Source: Sphaeroforma sirkka
Lineage: Eukaryota; Opisthokonta; Ichthyosporea; Ichthyophonida
NCBI GenBank assembly: GCA_001586965.3
Contig: LUCW03000309.1
Span: forward strand, 1-52,500
Length of the DNA stretch: 52,500 bases
Direction of reading: 5' to 3'
The notes under the pieces were generated by a model. That model was not told where the DNA came from and ran no database searches. It worked only from the letters and a program-made list of their open reading frames with translations. The translations under genes and the position numbers were made by a program. Position 1 is the stretch's first letter. Each line of letters starts with the position of its first letter. Shown one piece after another: positions 10,324-18,097 of this stretch.

Positions 10324-12570
10324 ATGTCCTACCCCCGCCAAAGTCGTAGACAGCAACTCTTGAATCCTGAGCGCCGCAAGGAAGATGATATCGACCGACG
10401 TGGAACTAAACGTCGTCAGTCCCATACGGAACGCTCCGCTCCGCACTCAGGTCAGGCACTGGAGGGGCAACAACAGACACATCTTGGGGCTCCACGTATT
10501 ATTTCCGCGGACGACAAGCAGCCACCAACAGCAAACAAAAAATGGACCTGCACAATCTGACGAGGATGTCATATTCGAGGGTGAGACCAAGGAAGTACCC
10601 AACCTGCGTGCGGACAGTAGTCAGACTTTTATTGGTGAACAGGTAGCCAGTGAAGGGCTGTCCCCTCGTTCGTCTCGGGATACCCAGGGGCCTTATTTCC
10701 CAGTAATGACCCACCACGCCTCCCACCTAACAAGCGGAAGCGTCACCGGAACCGTACCAACAACAAGGAAACGGCACGGGAACAATCGTCAGCTCAGAAA
10801 CTCACGGAGCTGATGACACAACAGCAGTCTCTCTTTGAAAAAAATACGAACAGAGGTTACAGCGCATAAACGCCGGACGAACTACAATAGGGCCGGCCGC
10901 TAAGGGAGAGTTCTTCTGACGCACACGAACGGGTACAGGCAGTACCAGAGGACGAAGACAACCCTACCTTCCGAATTCAAGGCTGTGAGCGTCCGCTTTA
11001 TGGACTTGGGTACAAATCACCAGGGTCAGAGGACAGTTCAACCGAGGAGGATGATACTCTGTCTGCCAGTGAGAACACACCAACTTTTCAAGAGTTCGCA
11101 CATGAACAAGTATTAGCCAGACAGAATCCTCAAGGTAAGCAGGCGGTGAAGAATAGACAGGACCGATTAAGTACGAACCTGCGCCAACAACAGCAACGTC
11201 AGTGGGGCGAGAAAGAAGCGCCCAGTGAATATGTACAGACACATAAACGACAAGAGAAGGAGACAACAGTGCCTCCGCCCACACCGGCTAGTATCGAGAA
11301 AAGGCGACAGGCGCTACACGCACGGATACTACAGTTAAGTGACGAGCTATGCCAAGCAATCGAGGAGAATAACACGGCTCGAGCTGAAGCTCTTCGGGGC
11401 GTGATTGAGACACTTCGAGCTACATTAGAGTCCCGACCGGTAGAGAAGCGTCCCGTACCTTCACCACGTACGTGGCCTGATTGGCCGTCGAACAGATACT
11501 ACCTACATGATATCATGGAACGGGACACAAGAGGGGCTCTCCTCGAGGCGTTCAAGAACGCACAAATCGCAGGGCTGGACGAGACTTGGAACCTTACATG
11601 GTTTCATAAGGTACTATCTTACTTCAAGGCGGAAAAGTCAACGCTGGACTACATCCGCGACAACTCTGAACGGTTGAAGACATGCACACCTCAACTACAG
11701 ATCGAACAGATCTGTTCGCACGAAACACAAGCCACTGTCGATCCCGCGTTTCGCAAGTTAGCCAAGGGCCAAAGTCGGAACATGCACACTCCTCTTATGG
11801 AACAAATGACACAGCTCATGGAGAACCACAGGAGGGCACGTGAACGGTGCCAGACAGATGCCGACTTCCAACAGAATTTAGTGAACCACTGCATTGTACA
11901 ACTGTTAGAAGAAGCTCTCAACGGCCGTACGTATGAACGTACTCTACAGTTGCATCCCAAATGGCAACTGATGGAGACACACGAGCTTATACAGCTGTTG
12001 AGCCCTGACATTCAGGATGCACAGCAACGTACGGCAGCACGTTTCCAGGGTCGCAACAACCGCGAGGGCCCGACGACCAATGGAAGTCGCGACCACACCA
12101 ATAGCCGCCCCAACCTACAGACGAGTAGACGACAAACGCAGAATTGGACTCAACGGCCCCAACCTACGGTACCAACGACTTGTGCGGGGTGCCAGGCACA
12201 GGCGCCACCAGGTGGTAGGCACATCCCACGGTGTCACCATTTCAGGGCGTCGCAAGCGGTGAGCGCAGAGGGTCGGGCAAGGCTATACGACAACAACCGT
12301 CCTTTGAGGGACGTACAATCGGTACACAGACCGTCCACAACGTCAACCGCAGGACAGGGGCAGAATACATCCCAGACTAGAGACGTAGTTACAATACGTC
12401 CGACGCCTCAAGTACAGGTGAATGCGATTACACAGGACGAAGACTTGGCTCCACCATCGGAAGCTACAGAGATTCATATCAACACGATCCTTTACGAAGA
12501 CTTCGAGCACATGACGTCACCACCAAACCACACCTATGACATGTGGGAGTCGGTAGCCGATCATGCATGA
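10324..12570 (+). pseudogene. family 2 gag, frameshifted in its N-terminal half
   Basis: Gag polyprotein. ATG at 10324 has a good context (ACCATGT) and opens a basic N-terminus (MSYPRQSRRQQ). The frame shifts near 10548, near 10800, at an A run at about 10840-10846 and near 10905; from 10892 to 12570 it is open. The open part has a likely coiled coil (about 11300-11440, repeated R, L, E heptads), a helical capsid-like region (about 11490-12010), a Q, T, R-rich linker, and a zinc knuckle CAGCQAQAPPGGRHIPRC (C-x2-C-x9-H-x3-C) at about 12181-12234. It ends at UGA 12568-12570, in frame with pol. The GTG at 11146 is not a likely start because the frame is open upstream of it. Confidence 0.85.
12568..12570 (+). 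promoter_or_regulatory. in-frame UGA between gag and pol, family 2 (candidate readthrough stop)
   Basis: Gag and pol are in the same frame with only this TGA between them (context GCA TGA GAG GTG AGG GTG). The codons after the stop are purine- and G-rich. The next in-frame ATG is about 20 codons downstream, close to the protease domain, so readthrough seems more economical than reinitiation, but both remain possible. Confidence 0.55.
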
Positions 12571-14190
12571 GAGGTGAGGGTGTCTGAGTCGGATAGGAGC
12601 TTCATATTTGTTACCACGATTGGAGCAGTGATGGCAATACAAGACCCATTGCTGACGTCAGACAACCGAGTCTATATTCAAGTACAAATCAACGGACGTA
12701 CGTTCAAAGCCTTGATAGACACGGGAGCAAATAGAAGTTGTATCTCACAGACATCCGCAGACCTCCTTGGCCGACCAATAACTCCGGCACCACCTGGGTC
12801 ATTTATATATTTAGCTGACAAGGCGGTGCGAACTCCTCGACTGGGGACGACGGAAGTGGTACCTATAAGGTACGGTACCAGAATTATCGACGGTTCATTA
12901 GAATTGATGAACTTGCCGACGGGTATAGATGTTATAGTGGGGCAAGATATGTTGAAAGGCTTGGGCCTATACATAGGCGGTATCCAATCGCCACTTGCAC
13001 CAATAGACCCCACAGAACTAGAAGAGCTCCTCGAACCCATACCACGCCGACAGGCACCTAACACGACGGAACCCGTCGATGTACGCCAACGGTTGGCACA
13101 GGATTTGGAAGCCAATGCGAAAATTGCCGACAACGCGCGCTGTCGTCTGGAAGGGAGTGAGGTAACCATCCCAGTAACCCATGAACAAGCGTTGCAGATG
13201 CGGCGATCGGCGCGTAACTTCGTATCCGATCGATGGCTCCCCTATGTGGATGAACAAGTGAAGAAGTGGTTGACGGATTTGGTGATCACGAAACGAACGA
13301 CACCAACGACTGTTAATCTTCCTCTCCTTGCGGTACCGACATTCGATGCGGAAGGCAACGTCAAGAAGGTACGCGTGTGTTTAGACATGCGTGCCGTTAA
13401 CGCGCTTATTCCTGGTGACCAGTTCCTGATCCCCAAGGTCAACGAACTCATATCTCGCCTCAAGAGTAAGAAGTACTACACGACGCTGGACATATCGGCT
13501 GCATACCACAGGCTGCCCATCCATCCAGACTCACAATACTTATTTAGTTTTACACACGAACGTTATCAGTACTCGTTCACATCAGCACCGTTCGGTCTTC
13601 ATGTACTCACGCAGCAGTTTCAACGTACCTTGAGTACAATACTTGATGGCTTACCGGTTCACCACTATATCGATGACATAGTTATCGCCAGTGACGGTTA
13701 TGACGAACACGTTAGGACGGTGCAGAAGGTGATACAACGCTTAACATACCACAGTTTTAAGCTTAACCCTGCCAAGTGCCACTTCGCTATCTCCGAAGTC
13801 ATGATCCTAGGGAAGAAAGTATCGGCACAAGGCATTGACATTGACCATGAAAAGCAGGCCAAGCTGATCGACTGGCCCACACCACAACGATACAAAGATA
13901 TAGCCTCGGCGTTGGGTTTAGCAAATTACCTCCACGAACATCTGCCTAATTTCGCGAACACGGTTGCACCCTTGCGCGAATTTTGCAAACTCAAACCAAA
14001 GGAGTTGATAGGTGATCGTTGGGAGGAGAGACATGCACAGGCGTGGCAGGCAATGAAAGACGCAGTGGTGAATGCTGTGGCGTTACACTTTCCGGTCGAC
14101 GGCATTCCTCTAAACTTGGAAACCGACGCTAGCGATTACGGTTTAGGGGAGCGCTATTCCAATGGGTCAACGGTAAGAAACATTACTTAA
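12571..14190 (+). CDS. family 2 pol, first open segment: protease and reverse transcriptase
   Basis: Counting from the GTG at 12574 (a convention only, since translation would enter from gag), a retropepsin with canonical ALIDTGANRSCIS (DTG at residues 49-51) and IDVIVGQDML at 119-127 is followed by reverse transcriptase: VRVCLDMRAVNALIP at 266-280, LDISAAYHRLPI with the first catalytic Asp at 306, GLHVLTQQFQ at 341-350, and YIDD at 365-368 with two catalytic Asp. The connection domain and start of RNase H (ETDASD) follow. The frame is lost near 14147, where a G run appears one base short; the last 15 or so residues before the stop at 14190 are out of frame. RT copies the element RNA; the protease cleaves the polyprotein. 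Confidence 0.93.
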   Translation, partial: EVRVSESDRSFIFVTTIGAVMAIQDPLLTSDNRVYIQVQINGRTFKALIDTGANRSCISQTSADLLGRPITPAPPGSFIYLADKAVRTPRLGTTEVVPIRYGTRIIDGSLELMNLPTGIDVIVGQDMLKGLGLYIGGIQSPLAPIDPTELEELLEPIPRRQAPNTTEPVDVRQRLAQDLEANAKIADNARCRLEGSEVTIPVTHEQALQMRRSARNFVSDRWLPYVDEQVKKWLTDLVITKRTTPTTVNLPLLAVPTFDAEGNVKKVRVCLDMRAVNALIPGDQFLIPKVNELISRLKSKKYYTTLDISAAYHRLPIHPDSQYLFSFTHERYQYSFTSAPFGLHVLTQQFQRTLSTILDGLPVHHYIDDIVIASDGYDEHVRTVQKVIQRLTYHSFKLNPAKCHFAISEVMILGKKVSAQGIDIDHEKQAKLIDWPTPQRYKDIASALGLANYLHEHLPNFANTVAPLREFCKLKPKELIGDRWEERHAQAWQAMKDAVVNAVALHFPVDGIPLNLETDASDYGLGERYSNGSTVRNIT

Positions 14191-15806
14191 TGTTCTTTAG
14201 TAAGACTCTGAACCATGCGCAACAGAACTACGCCACACCTATGAAGGAGTTACTGGCATTGGTATATGGACTGACACATTTCAGGGAATACTTGGATGGG
14301 CAACGGTTTGCGGTCTTCACGGACCACAAGGCCCTTGTATATATGAACACACAGCTCAAGCTTAATCCGATGCTTCAGAGATGGCATCATATCATCGCGC
14401 CATTCAACTTTACCATATCGCATATACCAGGAGAGTCAAATGTGCTCCCGGACATGTTAAGTAGAGTACACGAGGGGACAGCGGAGCAGGACGAACTCGA
14501 AATAATGTATACCGACGGCTGGCAGTTATTCCCTAGTTACTTTGAACAAGCGCAACAACACTTTGGACCGAATGACATAGATGTATTTGCGGACCCAACC
14601 AACGCTCAGCTTCCTCGGTTCTGGACGAAGGATGATGGGGAAGGAGCGTTTGCCCACGACTGGTCGATAGTCGATGGATGGATGAACCCGCCTTGGGGAC
14701 AGATACACAGGATGTTACGCAAGATACGAGCCGACGGCGCACGGGCCACAGTATGTCTACCATGGGTACCAAGAGCACCATGGTTCGACCTGTTCAAGCA
14801 GTTATTGCAGACAGAACCGGTGCTGGTACCACGGACACCACACACGTTCCTCAAGTACGCTAAGTACGCATGTGGGAAGACACCATGGGGTCATACCGTA
14901 GTAGCACGGGTGGGTCCTCCCAATGGATTCAAACTGGACCCGCTGTTTTCACAGCGACTTGGTTTTGCAGAACCAAAGCATACAAAATATGTCATGTGCT
15001 TAGACACAGCGCGAGAAATCTCAGTGGCACTGGCAGATGCAGAGGGTCAACCGGCGTTTGCACAAGCGAGTCCGGCGGAGAAACAGCGTCGTACGCAACT
15101 CACGCAAGCGCAACACGAACAAGGACATCATGGGGCGGCGGACACAGTCCAACAACTTCGTCAGAACGGTCACGTTTGGCCAGGGGCACTTGAGTTAGCC
15201 ACAGAAGTTAAGCGGCAATGTGGCACATGTTTGGGACAGGACACACTTCGTAAAGGTTTCCACCCGATGATTAGCATCGATGCACGCTACCCGTGGGACC
15301 ATATTCAAGTGGACTACATCCCGATGCCACTGGAGTCCAGACGCAAGAACAATTATATTCTTCACGTCTTAGACATCGCCACAGGCTATTCTATCCTTCG
15401 AGCCACACCGGACAAGACAAAGGAAACCACGACACAGACACTCATAGAGATTTTTTGGCGAACATGGTTTCCCCGTAAAATCCAAACAGACATGGGGAAG
15501 GAGTTCACCAACAAGTTAGTGGAGCTGCTGGTCCAGGAAGTGGGGATGCTACATAAGGTGTCTCCACCATATCGACCCCAAGTGCTGGGCGCGGCAGAAC
15601 GACGTCACAAGGAGATTACACGTTCTATTCGACAATGCTGTGAGGCAGTTCCCCTTCGATGGGACGAACGCCTTCCGTTTACGATGCTATACCAGAACCT
15701 TCGGATATCCGTCGCCATAAGAGTGCACCGTTTAGCGTGTACTTTGGCCGCCGCCATGTTCCGTTCGCCGATTTCACGGACGAGTTACCGGATTCTCAGC
15801 CGATGA
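14148..15806 (+). CDS. family 2 pol, second open segment: RNase H, Dam-like domain, integrase
   Basis: Residues counted from 14190. RNase H occupies 1-93 (Glu in MKELLA, Asp in FTDHK and LPDML). A Dam-like domain follows at about 106-243: GWQLFPSYFEQAQQHFG, IDVFADPTNAQLPRFW, then NPPW at 166-169, the motif IV type of N6-adenine methyltransferases, and ATVCLPWVPRAPWF. It reads like the phage and DIRS-element Dam family. Integrase follows with zinc ligands H309, H313, C344 and C347 and catalytic D375, D434 and E470, giving a D-x35-E spacing. From about 15700 the frame is wrong, and the last 35 or so residues up to the stop at 15806 are not native. The segment continues the reverse transcriptase after a one-base loss at about 14147. 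Confidence 0.93.
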   Translation, partial: GALFQWVNGKKHYLMFFSKTLNHAQQNYATPMKELLALVYGLTHFREYLDGQRFAVFTDHKALVYMNTQLKLNPMLQRWHHIIAPFNFTISHIPGESNVLPDMLSRVHEGTAEQDELEIMYTDGWQLFPSYFEQAQQHFGPNDIDVFADPTNAQLPRFWTKDDGEGAFAHDWSIVDGWMNPPWGQIHRMLRKIRADGARATVCLPWVPRAPWFDLFKQLLQTEPVLVPRTPHTFLKYAKYACGKTPWGHTVVARVGPPNGFKLDPLFSQRLGFAEPKHTKYVMCLDTAREISVALADAEGQPAFAQASPAEKQRRTQLTQAQHEQGHHGAADTVQQLRQNGHVWPGALELATEVKRQCGTCLGQDTLRKGFHPMISIDARYPWDHIQVDYIPMPLESRRKNNYILHVLDIATGYSILRATPDKTKETTTQTLIEIFWRTWFPRKIQTDMGKEFTNKLVELLVQEVGMLHKVSPPYRPQVLGAAERRHKEITRSIRQCCEAVPLRWDERLPFTMLYQNLRISVAIRVHRLACTLAAAMFRSPISRTSYRILSR

Positions 15807-16373
15807 CGAATGACACCTGGGCACAACGATTAGACCAGTTACAGGACACTATATTGCCGACCCTCCACCACATTACCAAGAAGTATACAGGCAAGCTTAC
15901 GACGACATTTGACCGCCTACATGCTCACGTCTTGGTACATTTCGACGAAGGAGATGTGGGGTCATGGTACGATCAGAAGGCCGAACAACGAAGGCTATGC
16001 GGCCATTGTTTTGGACCATATGTAGTCAAAGCTAGACACGGCCAACGCTACGAGTTAGCGAACAAGGATGGTTCCGCCCCACCAGAATTCAAGACCAAAC
16101 CGGTACGGGTGGAACTCCTCCGTTTAGTGCATAGACGCACAGACCCACCAATTAACGAAGACTTATGGACCGAAGGAGGGGTGGAGTTTCGCCATATTAT
16201 CACACATCGTACGAATGATGAGACGGGGAAATTAGAATACCTGGTGAGATGGCGAGAAGGCGAACCAACGTGGGGAAACAGCAGAAGCTTTTTTTGATGA
16301 TGCCAACGATATCGCGGCCTACCACAAAGCTTCGCAGACACGGACACGTAAGCGCCAACGTGCACAAGTCTAA
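15659..16373 (+). pseudogene. family 2 pol, third segment: integrase C-terminus and chromodomain
   Basis: The integrase C-terminal part resumes in a new frame near 15700 (HKSAPFSVYFGRRHVPF), with the basic, DNA-binding type region through KPVRVELLRLVHRR. It is followed by a chromodomain: HIITHRTNDETGKLEYLVRW at about 16192-16251, then an acidic segment around AFFDDAND reached only after another one-base shift near 16272, ending in a basic tail (RTRKRQRAQV) and TAA at 16373. Chromodomains at integrase C-termini steer chromoviruses to particular chromatin. As sequenced the frame stops at 16297 within the chromodomain. Confidence 0.85.
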
Positions 16374-16407
16374 TACTTTATCTTCAATATAACTTTGTTC
16401 TCGGATA

Positions 16408-17052
16408 TCGAGCTCAAGCTCTGGAGCATAAACCAGCAACTCTAGCTCCCGAGTATAAACCAGCCACTCGAGCTCTTGAGTATAAAAAAGCAGCGACTCT
16501 AGCTCCCGAGTATAAACCAGCAACTCTAGCTCCCGAGTATAAACCAGCCTCTCGAGCTCTTGAGTATAAAAAAGCAGCGACTCTAGCTCCCGAGTATAAA
16601 CCAGCAACTCTAGCTCCCGAGTATAAACCAGCCTCTCGAGCTCCCGAGTATAAACCAGCCTCTCGAGCTCTTGAGTATAAAAAGCAGCGACTCTAGCTCC
16701 CGAGTATAAACCAGCCACTCGAGCTCTTGAGTATAAAAAGCAGCGACTCTAGCTCCCGAGTATAAACCAGCCTCTCGAGCTCTTGAGTATAAAAAAGCAG
16801 CGACTCTAGCTCCCGAGTATAAACCAGCGACTCTAGCTCCCGAGTATAAACCAGCAACTCTAGCTCCCGAGTATAAACCAGCCTCTCGAGCTCTTGAGTA
16901 TAAAAAAGCAGCGACTCTAGCTCCCGAGTATAAACCAGCCACTCGAGCTCGCGAGAATAAACGGTTAGCACTCGAGCTCGCGAGGGAAAATCGTCAGCGG
17001 CTCAAGCTCGCGAGGTTAAATGAGCCACTCTTGCTTCGGAGTATAACACAGC
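16408..17052 (+). repeat. tandem array of 27-30 bp units (about 23 copies) in family 2
   Basis: Units alternate between a form with core CTCTAGCTCCCGAGTATAAA (27 bp) and a form with CTCGAGCTCTTGAGTATAAA (29-30 bp), decaying at the right end to CTCGAGCTCGCGAG variants. Each core is partly palindromic and each of the central units has a TATAAA. Unit length is mostly divisible by three, which explains the long minus-strand open frames across it. It lies between the pol stop and the polypurine tract. Confidence 0.95.
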
Positions 17053-17250
17053 GAAATCAATCAAACAACTCCTTGGGCATTGTTTTGAAACAGCGGGTTA
17101 ATGGTTTGCACGGTTTCTGCCACTGGCAGTTTTTCTCCGACACAAATACAGTCCTATATTGTACTTGCCAAACTCCTATATGCTGACACAGATGAACAGT
17201 AGCTTCAAGAATTCAAACACGACGGGTCGCTCGAGACGTACACATCGGGT
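17053..17250 (+). other. unique spacer between the two arrays of family 2
   Basis: About 200 bp without repeats or a recognisable open frame, part of the 3' untranslated region of the element. Confidence 0.6.
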
Positions 17251-17414
17251 CCTCTAGCTCTCTGAGGTAAAATGCCAGCACAATGCTCTAGCTCTCTGAG
17301 GATAAATGCCAGCACAATGCTCTAGCTCTCGAGGATAAATGCCAGCACAATGCTCTAGCTCTCGAGGATAAATGCCAGCACAATGCTCTAGCTCTCGAGG
17401 ATAATGCCAGCACA
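17251..17414 (+). repeat. second tandem array, five units of about 34 bp
   Basis: Repeats of CTCTAGCTCT(CT)GAGGATAAA plus TGCCAGCACAATG. The core has the same plan as the first array (CTAGCTC, GAG, ATAAA, CCAGC), so both arrays probably arose from one ancestral unit. Confidence 0.93.
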
Positions 17415-17476
17415 TAAGGTACTATGCTATTCTTATCATCTCTGAAACTGGCACACTGCTTTGTTCAGTGCTTCAG

Positions 17477-17488
17477 TTTGGGGGGGGT
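17477..17488 (+). promoter_or_regulatory. polypurine tract of family 2
   Basis: TTTGGGGGGGTT, mostly G, directly before the 3' LTR start at 17489; the expected primer for plus-strand DNA synthesis. Confidence 0.75.
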
Positions 17489-17734
17489 TGTGGTCAGAAT
17501 ACAAGTACTTATATTTATTTGATTATTTTAGGTTTATTACAAGTTTTACAGTTTATCAGAATAATCTGATAAACTGGGTTTTAGGGTTTTGCTGGTTTTA
17601 CAGCACATGACTAATGACTCATTTAAGAGTCAGTCATTTTAGGATTACTGTTTATAATTACTAATAAATGAACAACGTCCCTCCCTGAGGAGGGAGAACG
17701 TTGAGATACAGTTATCTCGCGTATACTTACTACA
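17489..17734 (+). repeat. 3' LTR of family 2
   Basis: 246 bp, same termini as the 5' LTR. It differs by one T in a T run and by a rearranged C/G hairpin (CCCTCC-CTGA-GGAGGG here). All five hairpins are kept, the largest at 17549-17560/17565-17576. AATAAA lies at 17663-17668. Confidence 0.96.
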
Positions 17735-18097
17735 CGTTGTCAAAACCCAAATCGAAGATTGGTTAAAACAGGGTCTAATTGAAATCAATTATGATGCAAC
17801 CCCAGTTAACTTAGCTCTCTTAGCGGTCGATTAATATAAATCTGATGGAACGTTTAGTAAAACAAGAGTAGTACTAGACCTGTCGCCAATCAACAAACTA
17901 ATTCCGCAACATAGTTTTCCCTTACCTAAGATAAGCGAGATACTACGCAAAATGGAGGGTGCGACTATCTTTTCCAAGATAGACTTAAAAGCTGCATTCC
18001 ATCAACTACAGATATATATGAGACTCATAGGAAATACTTTTCCTTTACTTGGCAAGGTAAGAAGTACCAGTTTAAAGGTGCACCTGAAGGCTTACAC
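17735..18097 (+). pseudogene. family 1 copy B reverse transcriptase N-terminal part, broken
   Basis: Encodes the fingers and palm start of reverse transcriptase (VVLDLSPINKLIPQ, FSKIDLKAAFHQL), but has a nonsense TAA at 17832-17834 where copy A has CAA, and a 2-nt TA insertion at about 18011-18018 compared with copy A. The reading then passes into the long open frame from 18098. Confidence 0.88.

Larger units (their letters stand above)
9153..17734 (+). mobile_element. Ty3/gypsy-type LTR retrotransposon, family 2, full length (8582 bp)
   Basis: Complete element with LTRs at 9153-9400 and 17489-17734, a leader of about 900 bp, gag, an in-frame UGA, pol (protease, reverse transcriptase, RNase H, Dam-like domain, integrase, chromodomain), two tandem-repeat arrays, and a G-rich polypurine tract before the 3' LTR. 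The two LTRs differ by only a few bases, so the insertion is recent. It sits in copy B of family 1 with a 4-bp target duplication. Single-base indels break gag and pol. No envelope-like gene follows pol. Confidence 0.95.

Noticed and set aside
16200..16971. Three long minus-strand open frames with repeated VYTREL and FYTQEL residues
   Set aside because: They are translations of the 27-30 bp tandem array, whose unit length is mostly a multiple of three; no other coding sign.
16408..17414. CRISPR array
   Set aside because: The arrays are contiguous tandem repeats without unique spacers, and lie inside a eukaryotic retrotransposon.
9153..17734. Family 2 as a DIRS element because of its Dam-like domain
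   Set aside because: It has true LTRs, a target duplication and a D-x35-E integrase, and no tyrosine recombinase.
9153..17734. Family 2 as an endogenous retrovirus
   Set aside because: No envelope-like frame follows pol; the space is filled by tandem arrays and the polypurine tract.
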